From NCBI GenBank assembly GCA_025964325.1, contig JAOPZA010000081.1, positions 1 through 64,000 on the forward strand: DNA of 64,000 nucleotides. The letters run 5' to 3'. The stretch comes from Conexibacter sp. Lineage in GTDB: Bacteria > Actinomycetota > Thermoleophilia > Solirubrobacterales > Solirubrobacteraceae. The position numbers and the translations under genes are program-made. This document shows, piece after piece, positions 40,631-49,274 of the stretch. Under the pieces are notes generated by a model. That model made no database searches, had not been told where the DNA came from, and was given only the letters and a program-made list of their open reading frames with translations. Within the stretch, counting starts at the first letter, position 1; every line of letters begins with the position of its first letter.

Positions 40631-41598
40631 GCTCCTGGAGATCCCTCGGTTCCTCGAAGTACGCGCTGCCCGCGCTCATCGGCGTCGTCGTCCTGTGGAT
40701 CCTGAACGCCGCGTTCGACAGCGCGTTCCTGTCCGTCGCCCAGTGGGGGGCCCTGGCCGCCTCGGCGGCGCCGTTCGTCCTGGCCGCGATGGCGCAGGCG
40801 CCGGCGATGCTCAGCGGTCGCGGCGGGATCGACCTCTCGGTCGGTCCGCTCATGGGCCTGGTCAACGCGATCATCATGGGCGCCCTCGTCGGCCACGGCA
40901 CGACGTCGCCGGTGGCGATCATCGTCATCAGCATCGCGGTCGGGGTGACCGCGGGTCTGCTGAACGGGGTGTTGGTCACGATCGTGCGCGTCCCGCCGAT
41001 CATCGCCACGCTCGGCACGTACTTCGTGTTCTCGTCGCTCTCCTACATCGTCCTGCCGCTCTCCGGTGGCCGGGCACCGGCGTGGCTTGCGAACCTCGGC
41101 ACCTCGTGGGGTCCGTTCCCCGCGGTGCTGCTGCTCGTGCTGGCCGTGATGGCGATCTGGCTGGCCGTCTCGCGGACGAGCTACGTACGGAACCTGCTGG
41201 CCACGGGATCTGACGATCGCGCCGCCTACACGGCCGGCGTCGACGTCACGCGCGTGCGCATCGTCGCGTACGGGCTCGGCGGCCTGATCGCGGCTGTCGG
41301 CGGCCTCGCGCTCACCGTCGGGCTCGGCTCGGGCGACCCGGGTGCCGGTCCGCCGTACACGCTCTACGCGATCGCCGGCGCCGCCCTCGGCGGCCTCAGC
41401 CTGGCGGGCGGACGTGGGGGACTGCTCGGCGCAGCCGCGGGAGGATTCATCTTCTTCCTGACGCAGAACCTGCTCACGGCCATCCACCTGTCGGTCTTCG
41501 CGTTGCAGATCGCCTCCGGCGTCGTCGTGCTGGTCGCCGTCGGCCTCAACAGCGCGGGCTCCTACATCGGGCGCAGCAGAGTGGGGAAGATGGCGTAG
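40627..41598 (+). CDS. ABC transporter permease (RbsC family)
   Basis: MLSGRGGIDLSVGPLMGLVNAIIMG; ATGA overlap with upstream ATPase gene. Confidence 0.9.
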   Translation: MSSWRSLGSSKYALPALIGVVVLWILNAAFDSAFLSVAQWGALAASAAPFVLAAMAQAPAMLSGRGGIDLSVGPLMGLVNAIIMGALVGHGTTSPVAIIVISIAVGVTAGLLNGVLVTIVRVPPIIATLGTYFVFSSLSYIVLPLSGGRAPAWLANLGTSWGPFPAVLLLVLAVMAIWLAVSRTSYVRNLLATGSDDRAAYTAGVDVTRVRIVAYGLGGLIAAVGGLALTVGLGSGDPGAGPPYTLYAIAGAALGGLSLAGGRGGLLGAAAGGFIFFLTQNLLTAIHLSVFALQIASGVVVLVAVGLNSAGSYIGRSRVGKMA

Positions 41599-41793
41599 AC
41601 GGGCCGCGCCGCCGCCCGGCCGCTGGGGAGGACGGGGACCCGAAGGGCGGGCGCCCCCGCGCAGGAGACGAACGTCGGGGTGCGCGTCGAGAGCAGGGCT
41701 GCGAGCGCGGCGTCGGCACGCGGCGTGCGGCGGTAGGCGCGCGCGCGAATACCAGTTCGCGTGCTCTCCGGCGTCACCCTCTCGTCGCGCGTC

Positions 41794-41822
41794 TTGACAG
41801 GCAGTGAATGGTGTGTTTTGAT
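41794..41822 (+). promoter_or_regulatory. Promoter B, upstream of the diiron monooxygenase unit
   Basis: TTGACA-N17-TTTGAT; GGTGTGTTTTGAT context. Confidence 0.6.
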
Positions 41823-41828
41823 CTCACC

Positions 41829-41838
41829 TGTTCGATTT
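41829..41838 (-). repeat. Operator-like box 2 in inverted orientation
   Basis: TGTTCGATTT = reverse complement of AAATCGAACA. Confidence 0.65.
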
Positions 41839-41856
41839 ACGCGGCTTTAGTCGGGA

Positions 41857-41866
41857 ACACAACGAA
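41857..41866 (-). repeat. Operator-like box 1 in inverted orientation
   Basis: ACACAACGAA = reverse complement of TTCGTTGTGT. Confidence 0.55.
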
Positions 41867-42014
41867 TACGATCATTGAGTGTTGAGGTTGGGCGGCGGAG
41901 CGGAAGCGTGAAACGGCGCTCCAGTCCTCGCCGAGATCGCAGCGCCAGCCCGATTCGCCGTCGGTGGACCGGACGGGCGGGCTCCGTACGACATCGCAAG
42001 GAGGAGACACCCGT

Positions 42015-43667
42015 ATGGCTGCAACAGAGACCCCCCGTCGCCGCAGAAGCTTGAAGGCGAGCCACGAACGCATCGGCGAGCTGGGCTGGGACCACACCCT
42101 TCACCAGCATTCCGACGAGACGCGTCTGTATCCGACGCGCTACAAGATCCCGAACAAGATCGGCCGGGATCCGATGAAGCAGATCACCGGCGACTACCTC
42201 AACATGCAGCTCGAGAAGGACGACCGCGTCTTCGGCGGCCTCGACGCCGGCCTGCGAGCCGAGGTGCCGCACAAGACCCCGCTGCGCGTGCTCGAGCAGG
42301 TGAAGGCGATCCTGCCGACGCAGCTCGGCAACGAGATCGGGGCGTTCCGGTGCATGTCGCTGCTGATCGAGGCGATCAAGAGCCCGGAGCTCCAGAACGC
42401 CTACTACCTGCAGATGGTCGACGAGCAGCGCCACGCCGGTCTCCAGATGGGGCTGTTCCGCTGGTACATGAAGCACCAGTGGGAGCCGACCGGGTGGAAC
42501 CTCGGCCTGCGCGCCACCGGCCGCGGCGCCTCTCACCTCCCCGCCTTCAACATCGCCGAGCAGCTCATCACCGGCGACCCGATCCAGGCCGCGATCATGA
42601 CGCAGGTCGTGATCGAGACCGGCTTCTCGAACACGATCAACGTGATGTTCCCCGACGTCGCCGCGCGCAACGGTGACTTCGCGCTCGCGACCGTCAACAA
42701 CTCGGTTCAGTCCGACGAGGCGCGCCACATCAACAACGGATACGCGACGCTGCTCTACTGCCTGCAGGAGCCGGACAACATCCCGCTGCTGGAGCAGGAC
42801 ATCGGCCAGATGTACTGGGCCGTCGCGTCGTTCGCGGACGCCGCGCTCGGTGTGCTGACCGACTACGGCACGGTCGATCGCTCGGACACGATGAGCTGGC
42901 TGGACAAGTTCGACCGCTGGGTGATGGACGACTACTACCGCTCGTACATGGTCAACTTGAAGAAGCTCGGGGTCAACGTCCCCGAGGGCCTCTTCCTGAA
43001 GGCGCGCAATCGGATCGCGAACGGGCGAGCGCACAAGGCTGCGATCGCCGCCTGGTCCTCGTGGCCGTTCTACCACTACCGTCTCGACTCGCTCAACGAC
43101 CGCGACTTCGAGTGGTTCGAGGCGCGCTACCCCGGCTGGTACAGCGAGTACGGCGCCTTCTGGGAGGAGCGCCGCCGGCTGCAGTTCCCCGACCAGCTGG
43201 CGCTGGCCGACGGCCTCACCACCGATCAGATGGGTCCGGTCTGCTGGACCTGCCAGACCGCGTCGTTCGACGTCGAAGACCGCTGCCACCGCGTGATCGA
43301 CGACCACACCCGTTTCTACTGCTCGCCCGAGTGCCTCTGGATCGACGACACCAACCCCGGGCGCTTCAGCGGCATGCGCAACTTCGCGGACTACTACCAC
43401 GGCGTGGAGTACTCCGAGGTCGTCCGCGACCTCGGCTTCATCCGTCCGGACGGCAAGACGCTGATCGGACAGCCGCACTGCGAGATGGATGCCGACAAGC
43501 AGTGGACGATCTCCGACCTGAAGGCCGCGGACCTGACCGTCAGCAGCACGAACGTCGAGATCGCCGCGAAGATGGGGCTGCCCTACAAGCGCCCTCATCA
43601 GTTCGGCGTGAGCACCGACGGCGTCGAGGGCTCGGGCACCGGCCTCACCGGATTGCCGCTGCAGTAG
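42015..43667 (+). CDS. Soluble diiron monooxygenase hydroxylase alpha subunit (propane/THF-monooxygenase type, PrmA/MimA/ThmA-like)
   Basis: Two diiron ExxH motifs (VDEQRHAGLQM; QSDEARHINNGYA), NEIGAFRCMSLLIEAIKSPELQNAYYLQMVDEQRHAG. Confidence 0.92.
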   Translation: MAATETPRRRRSLKASHERIGELGWDHTLHQHSDETRLYPTRYKIPNKIGRDPMKQITGDYLNMQLEKDDRVFGGLDAGLRAEVPHKTPLRVLEQVKAILPTQLGNEIGAFRCMSLLIEAIKSPELQNAYYLQMVDEQRHAGLQMGLFRWYMKHQWEPTGWNLGLRATGRGASHLPAFNIAEQLITGDPIQAAIMTQVVIETGFSNTINVMFPDVAARNGDFALATVNNSVQSDEARHINNGYATLLYCLQEPDNIPLLEQDIGQMYWAVASFADAALGVLTDYGTVDRSDTMSWLDKFDRWVMDDYYRSYMVNLKKLGVNVPEGLFLKARNRIANGRAHKAAIAAWSSWPFYHYRLDSLNDRDFEWFEARYPGWYSEYGAFWEERRRLQFPDQLALADGLTTDQMGPVCWTCQTASFDVEDRCHRVIDDHTRFYCSPECLWIDDTNPGRFSGMRNFADYYHGVEYSEVVRDLGFIRPDGKTLIGQPHCEMDADKQWTISDLKAADLTVSSTNVEIAAKMGLPYKRPHQFGVSTDGVEGSGTGLTGLPLQ

Positions 43668-43684
43668 CGCGGCCTGGGAGACCG

Positions 43685-44719
43685 ATGACCACGTATCAAG
43701 TAACGCTCGAGCCGCTGAACGAGTCGTTCGAGTGCGGTGAGGAGGAGACCGTGCTCGAGGCGGCGTTGCGTCATGGCTACAACCTCGTGCACGGCTGTCG
43801 CGAGGGCCGCTGCACGGCCTGCAAGAGCTTCCTCGCCGAGGGCTACGTCGACCTCAAGCCGTACTCCACGTTCGCGCTCTCGACATCGGAGGAGGAGGAG
43901 GGGTTCACGCTGCTCTGCCGTGCGGTGCCGGAATCCGACATCGTCGTCGAGCTGCTCGACTACGACCCCGAGGACTACCGGCTGGAGAACCCCGTCATCG
44001 AGGCGGCCGGGCGCGTCGCGGCGATCGAGCCGCTGACGCACGACATCACCCTCCTCACGCTCGAGACCGACGGCGACCACTTCCTGTTCCAGGCCGGTCA
44101 GTACGTCGACCTCGCGGTTCCCGGGGGCGAGGAGACGCGCTCGTACTCGATGGCGAACCTGCCCGGCAGCGGCACGCTGGAGTTCATCGTCAAGCGCTAT
44201 CCGGGCGGCGTGTTCTCCGGGCTGCTCGACGGGAAGCTCGCGGTCGGGGACCCGCTCTCCTTCGCCGGGCCGTACGGCAACTGCGTCCTGAAGCATCAGC
44301 CGTCGGAGTCCGGCTGCCTGCTGATCGCGGGTGGCTCGGGAATGGCGCCGATGCTCTCGCTCCTGCGAGCGATCGTCGAGACCGGGGCGCCGACGCGTCC
44401 CGTGACGTTCTTCTACGGCGGACGCGCACTCCGCGACCTGTTCTACCTCGAGCAGATCGAGGAGCTGGGCTCCCGGCTCGAGCGCTTCGAGTTCGTCCCC
44501 GTGCTGTCGCAGCCCGGCGACGCCGACGTGTGGGGCGGGGAGCGGGGGTTCATCCACGAGGCGGTCGACCGGAATCTGCGGCGCCCATCGGCCCCATCCG
44601 CGGCCGAGCAGCGGATCTACATGGCAGGACCGCAGGTGATGATCGACGCGACCGTGGAGCTGCTGACGCAGGTCCACGACGTCGACGCCGACCGCATCGC
44701 CTACGACACGTTCGGATAG
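43685..44719 (+). CDS. Monooxygenase reductase (2Fe-2S ferredoxin + FAD/NAD domains)
   Basis: GCREGRCTACKSFLAEG ... LLC 2Fe-2S ligands; RSYSMAN (FAD); GGSGMAPMLSLLR (NAD). Confidence 0.93.
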   Translation: MTTYQVTLEPLNESFECGEEETVLEAALRHGYNLVHGCREGRCTACKSFLAEGYVDLKPYSTFALSTSEEEEGFTLLCRAVPESDIVVELLDYDPEDYRLENPVIEAAGRVAAIEPLTHDITLLTLETDGDHFLFQAGQYVDLAVPGGEETRSYSMANLPGSGTLEFIVKRYPGGVFSGLLDGKLAVGDPLSFAGPYGNCVLKHQPSESGCLLIAGGSGMAPMLSLLRAIVETGAPTRPVTFFYGGRALRDLFYLEQIEELGSRLERFEFVPVLSQPGDADVWGGERGFIHEAVDRNLRRPSAPSAAEQRIYMAGPQVMIDATVELLTQVHDVDADRIAYDTFG

Positions 44720-44767
44720 CCGCAGCAACGTCGATGTTCGCGATCAATCTGGTGAGAGAGGTGAAGG

Positions 44768-45862
44768 GTGAGTGAGTCAACCAAGAAGGCGGATGCCCGG
44801 ACCGGTGCCGACCGGCCCGACGGGATCGAGCTGACGCGCGAGCAGCGGGACCAGGAGCGGAGCTTCCAATGGTTCAAGCCCGAGCGCAAGAAGGCCTCGA
44901 TGTACGAGGACGTGACGCTCGACACCACGCACAGCCTCGAGCGACACTTCCGCTGGGGCTACCAGATCCACTTCGCCGACGGGCGCCCGACCTACTGGGA
45001 CGCCTCGGCCGTGAAGTCGAACACGTGGTGGGACTTCCGTGACCCCGGCGCGCTGTGGGAGCGGAACTTCTACCAGACCGCCACGAACTACTACCGAGAG
45101 TGCAGAAGCGCGGTCGGCGTCGCTCACTCGAACGCGCTGTTCAAGCAGTTCTCCCCCGAGTGGGTCGAGTTCCTGCGTGACCACATCCACGCGGTGGCCC
45201 AGGCGGAGTACGGGCTCGTCATGCCGATGGCCAACGCCGTCCGCCCGTCCCGCGGCGACTGCCAGCTCAACTGCATCTCGTTTCAGGGCTGCTACAAGCT
45301 GCGTCACGCCGAGGCGCTCGCGCTGTACGGCATGGAGCTCGACACCGCGCTGGGCGACTTCCCTGCCGAGCGGGGCACGCGAAGCTTCATGGAGCATCCG
45401 GCGTGGCAGCCGGCGCGCGACTTCCTCGAACGGCTGGACCTCGTGCACGACTGGGTCGAGGTCGTCGTCGCGGCGAACCTCGTGTTCGAGCCGCTCGTCG
45501 GCGTCCTGCTGCGGCGGGAGCTGCTGATGAACGCGGCAAGCGAGCAGGGCGATGTCGTCTCGCCGGTCTTCGGCCGCACGGGCCAAGCCGAGTGGGACTG
45601 GGGTCGCGCATGGACGGCGGCCTTCGTCGCCGACCTCGTCGAGGACCCGGACTTCGGCCCGCAGAATCGGGACGTGATCGACGGGTGGCTGAGGACCTGG
45701 ACCCCGGCTGCGGAAGCGGCCGTGACCGCGCTCGGGGAGCTGTTCGAACAGCTTCCCGGAGCCGACGTCGCGGCCGGCCTCGCGCGGGTGAGGGAAGGCT
45801 TCGCCGAGCTCGTCGAGCAATCCGGCCTCAAGGCGTCCGAGCTCGAGGGGGCGGCGCGATGA
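44768..45862 (+). CDS. Monooxygenase hydroxylase beta subunit
   Basis: RSFQWFKPERKKASMYEDVTLDTTHSLERHFRWGYQIHFADGRPTYW typical of group 5/6 BMM beta subunits; GTG start. Confidence 0.9.
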   Translation: MSESTKKADARTGADRPDGIELTREQRDQERSFQWFKPERKKASMYEDVTLDTTHSLERHFRWGYQIHFADGRPTYWDASAVKSNTWWDFRDPGALWERNFYQTATNYYRECRSAVGVAHSNALFKQFSPEWVEFLRDHIHAVAQAEYGLVMPMANAVRPSRGDCQLNCISFQGCYKLRHAEALALYGMELDTALGDFPAERGTRSFMEHPAWQPARDFLERLDLVHDWVEVVVAANLVFEPLVGVLLRRELLMNAASEQGDVVSPVFGRTGQAEWDWGRAWTAAFVADLVEDPDFGPQNRDVIDGWLRTWTPAAEAAVTALGELFEQLPGADVAAGLARVREGFAELVEQSGLKASELEGAAR

Positions 45863-46191
45863 CGCCCGCTACCCAGACCGGCGACGATCACTTCTCCACG
45901 CCCAACGAGTACGTCGGCATCTTCCTGCAGCGCAGCGACGAGGGCGAAGCGGTCGCCCGCGTGCTGGGCGACGAGGGTGTCGAGGTCATCTTCGGCATCA
46001 CGTACATCGAGTGCCGGGCCAAGAACCGTCTGCACATCAACTTCGACGAGATCAGCGAGGAGCTCGGGATCGAGATCGACGGATACTGGCTGCAGACGCA
46101 GATGAGCGCGCACTACGGGCGCTTCATCCTCAACGACGAGGAGGTCCTCCTCGTCGACGACCCGAACGAGATGGTCGACGAGGTCGGCTGA
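45859..46191 (+). CDS. Monooxygenase coupling/effector protein (MmoB/DmpM family)
   Basis: VGIFLQRSDEGEAVARVLGDEGVEVIFGITYIECRAKNRLHINFDEISEELG. Confidence 0.9.
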   Translation: MTPATQTGDDHFSTPNEYVGIFLQRSDEGEAVARVLGDEGVEVIFGITYIECRAKNRLHINFDEISEELGIEIDGYWLQTQMSAHYGRFILNDEEVLLVDDPNEMVDEVG

Positions 46192-46324
46192 GCCGCCGCC
46201 CGTCGTCGGCCTGACGGCAGATCCGCGACGTCGCCGGCTGCGGCCGGCTCCGTCGCCGTCGGTTGCGCGCCGAGCCGCCCGCATGCGGCCGCGCGCGCCC
46301 CTGTTCAAGTGAAGGAGCGAGCGA

Positions 46325-47185
46325 GTGAGTCTTCGCGTCTACCAGTCGTTGTGGGCGATGGGCGGATTGCCGTACGGAAGCGAGGCCGAGTGGTCACTGC
46401 CCGAGCAGATCGAGCGGATCGACGACGCCGGCTTCAGCGGCGTCGACATCGCCTGGACGCCGATCCTTCCGTCGCGCGAGGCGATCGCGCACGCGCAGGC
46501 GGCCGGCGTCCCGTGGGGGGCGACGTGCTTTCCGAAGGGCCCCGGGGACCGCTTCGAGGAGCTGATCGAGACGTTCCGGTCGATGGATCCGGGTCCGCGC
46601 TACATCAACCTCCAGCCCGACCTCAAGGTGTTCACGGTCGAGGAGGGCGCGACCGAGCTGCGCCGCTGCCTGGAGATCGCGGCGGCAGCGGCGGTGCCGG
46701 TCGTCGTCGAGACGCACCGCGACCGGATGACCACCGATCTGCGCTTCACGCTCCAGCTGATGGACGCGGTGCCGGAGATGCGCATCAACGGCGACCTGTC
46801 GCACTTCGTGGTCGGTCAGGAGTTCCCGTGGCCGGTGCCCGAGGACGATCACACGTTGATCCGCCGCGTGCTCGAGCGCGCGGACATGTTCCACGGACGC
46901 GTCGCCACGCGCGAGCAGGTGCAGATCGCCGTCGGCTGGGACGTCCACAGGGACTGGCTCGACCTCTTCCTCGGCTGGTGGGAGCACGGCTTTCGCCGCT
47001 GGCGGGAGCGCTCCGGCCCGGCCGACGACCTCTTCTTCGTCACGGAGCTGGGGCCGCCGTGGTACGCGATCACCGGACCCGACGGCACGGAGCTCTCCGA
47101 CCGCTGGGAGGAGTCGCTGCTGCTCAAGCGCGAGGTCGAGAGCATCTGGGCGCGTCTGGATCGCGAAGCGCAGGTGAGCGCGTGA
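46325..47185 (+). CDS. Sugar phosphate isomerase/epimerase-like (xylose-isomerase TIM barrel) protein
   Basis: Metal-ligand pattern VVVETHRD / NGDLSH / MFHGRV / FVTELGPPWY; GTG start. Confidence 0.82.
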   Translation: MSLRVYQSLWAMGGLPYGSEAEWSLPEQIERIDDAGFSGVDIAWTPILPSREAIAHAQAAGVPWGATCFPKGPGDRFEELIETFRSMDPGPRYINLQPDLKVFTVEEGATELRRCLEIAAAAAVPVVVETHRDRMTTDLRFTLQLMDAVPEMRINGDLSHFVVGQEFPWPVPEDDHTLIRRVLERADMFHGRVATREQVQIAVGWDVHRDWLDLFLGWWEHGFRRWRERSGPADDLFFVTELGPPWYAITGPDGTELSDRWEESLLLKREVESIWARLDREAQVSA

Positions 47186-47187
47186 GG

Positions 47188-48288
47188 ATGCGTGCGGCCG
47201 TGCTCGAGGAGTTCGGGGCGCCGCTCGTCGTGCAGGAGGTCGAGCTCGCCGAGCCGCGCGCGGGGGAGGTCCTCGTGCGCGTGGTCGCCTGCGGCGTCTG
47301 CCACACCGATCTCTACACCGCGTCGGGCGCCGATCCGACCGGCTATGCGCCGGCGGTCCTCGGGCACGAGGGCGCCGGCGTCGTCGAGCGGGTCGGGGAG
47401 GGCGTCAGCTCGGTGGCGGTCGGCGACCACGTCGTCACGCTGTTCTCGCCGCAGTGCCGCGAGTGCATCCACTGCCTCGACCCGCGCACGAACCTCTGCC
47501 TGGCGATCCGCGAGCAGCAGAACGTCGGACACCTGCCCGACGGGACGACGCGGCTCTCCCGCGGCGGCGAGCCGCTCCGTCACTTCATGGGCACCTCCAC
47601 CTTCGCCGAGTACACGGTGATGCCGGAGATCGCCCTCGCGAGGATCAATCCGGATGCGCCGCTCGCGCACGCGTGCCTGTTCGCATGCGGGCTCTCGACC
47701 GGGCTCGGGGCCGCGATCAACACCGCCGAGGTGCAGGCGGGCACGACCTGCGTGATCTTCGGCGCGGGGATCGTGGGCCTCGGCGCGGTGGCCGGGTGCC
47801 GGCTGCAGGGCGCGGAGCGGATCGTGTGCGTCGACCTCTCGGATCAGCGGCTCGCGCTCGCCGCCGGACAGGGCGCGACCGACCTCGTCCGCGGCGGCGG
47901 CGATGCCGTCGCCGCGATCCTGGAGATGACCGGCGGCCTCGGCGCCGACTACACCTTCGAGGCGACCGGCCGCGTCGAGGTGATGGGCCAAGCCGTCGAG
48001 GCCGCTCGGATGGGGTGGGGCATGGCGACGATGTGCGGCGTGGCCGGCAAGGGCCGGACGCTCGACATCGTCCCTCGGCTCCTCATCACCGGTCGCCGCG
48101 TCACCGGCTCGTCCTTCGGCGGGATCAAGGGCCGCGACCAGGTCCCCGCGCTCCTCGAGCGCTCACTCGCCGGCGAGATCGACGTGGAGCCGCTCGTCTC
48201 GCACCGGCTCAGCCTCGAGGAGGTCAACCGCGGCTTCGACCTGATGCACGCGCAGGACGGCATCCGCAGCGTCATCGACCTGTCATGA
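47188..48288 (+). CDS. Zn-dependent alcohol dehydrogenase (class III-like MDR)
   Basis: CGVCHTDLYTASGADP, VLGHEGAGVVERVGEGV, CRECIHCLDPRTNLC; start ATG 47188 or GTG 47182. Confidence 0.9.
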   Translation: MRAAVLEEFGAPLVVQEVELAEPRAGEVLVRVVACGVCHTDLYTASGADPTGYAPAVLGHEGAGVVERVGEGVSSVAVGDHVVTLFSPQCRECIHCLDPRTNLCLAIREQQNVGHLPDGTTRLSRGGEPLRHFMGTSTFAEYTVMPEIALARINPDAPLAHACLFACGLSTGLGAAINTAEVQAGTTCVIFGAGIVGLGAVAGCRLQGAERIVCVDLSDQRLALAAGQGATDLVRGGGDAVAAILEMTGGLGADYTFEATGRVEVMGQAVEAARMGWGMATMCGVAGKGRTLDIVPRLLITGRRVTGSSFGGIKGRDQVPALLERSLAGEIDVEPLVSHRLSLEEVNRGFDLMHAQDGIRSVIDLS

Positions 48289-48323
48289 GCGTCGGCGCGA
48301 TCGGTCTCCGGCGCAGATCGTCC

Positions 48324-48353
48324 TTGACAACGGTTCGCTCGAGATGGTCTGAT
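48324..48353 (+). promoter_or_regulatory. Promoter C, upstream of the SDR/GMC/Etf unit
   Basis: TTGACA-N18-TCTGAT. Confidence 0.55.
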
Positions 48354-48405
48354 TGGACATGAGCGAAATAACGCTGTCGAGACGATATTCAAACGCTAGA
48401 GTGCA

Positions 48406-48415
48406 AAATCGAACA
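48406..48415 (+). repeat. Operator-like box 2 (AAATCGAACA)
   Basis: Exact 10-mer shared with the two upstream units. Confidence 0.65.
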
Positions 48416-48491
48416 CAGCCGTGGCCGACGCCGTCGCGGGCACCACGCGCCGCCCGCTTCCACCTGAACGCAACCGGTAGGGGAACTGAAG

Positions 48492-49265
48492 ATGAATCCA
48501 CGTAGCGCATTCGACTTCGCCGGCAAGACGGCGCTCGTCACAGGAGCGACGGGCGGCATGGGCATCGGCATCGCACGCTCCCTCGCGGCGTGCGGGGCCG
48601 ACCTCGTGCTGCAGAGCACGACCGCGACGAAGGGCGACGCGCTCGCCGAGGAGCTCGGCGGCAACGGAACGCGCGCGATCGCGGTCGAGGCCGACCTCGC
48701 CGACCTGGCCGCGGGCGAGCGGGTGGTCGAGGCCGCCCTCGGCGCGTTCGGCCAGATCGACTTCCTCGTCAACAACGCCGGCATCCTCAACCTCTATCCG
48801 TCCACCGCGATGCGGGTCGAGGACTGGGACCGGACGCTCGACGTCAACCTGCGCGGCACCGTCTTCCTCACCCTGCGCGTCGTCAGAGACATGGTGGAGC
48901 GACGCAGCGGCTCGATCGTCAACGTCGGCTCGTCGCTGTCGGCCAGCGGCGGGGCCGGTCCCGAGGGGGTCGACTACAACGTCAGCAAGGCCGGGCTCCA
49001 GTGCTTCACGAGAACGCTGGCGCGCGAGCTCGCGCCCCAGGGGGTGCGCGTGAACTCGATCTCTCCGGGGATCATCGACACGCCGATGGTCCGGCGTCCA
49101 TTCGACGACGCCGAGGTCGACTCGTTCCTCGACGCGATCCCGCTCGGCCGCCTCGGGACCCCTGACGACATCGCGGCCGCCGTCTGCTTTGCGCTGTCCG
49201 ACGCGGCGAGCTACATCACCGGCCAGGCGCTGCACGTCAACGGCGGCGCGCGGATGGTCGACTGA
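48492..49265 (+). CDS. Short-chain dehydrogenase/reductase
   Basis: ALVTGATGGMGIGIARSL, LVNNAGIL, YNVSKAG. Confidence 0.92.
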   Translation: MNPRSAFDFAGKTALVTGATGGMGIGIARSLAACGADLVLQSTTATKGDALAEELGGNGTRAIAVEADLADLAAGERVVEAALGAFGQIDFLVNNAGILNLYPSTAMRVEDWDRTLDVNLRGTVFLTLRVVRDMVERRSGSIVNVGSSLSASGGAGPEGVDYNVSKAGLQCFTRTLARELAPQGVRVNSISPGIIDTPMVRRPFDDAEVDSFLDAIPLGRLGTPDDIAAAVCFALSDAASYITGQALHVNGGARMVD

Positions 49266-49274
49266 GCGAGAGGA

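Noticed and set aside
41562-41777. 71-aa minus-strand ORF between the ABC permease and promoter B
   Set aside because: No RBS-supported context, no recognisable domain, compositionally random; left unannotated
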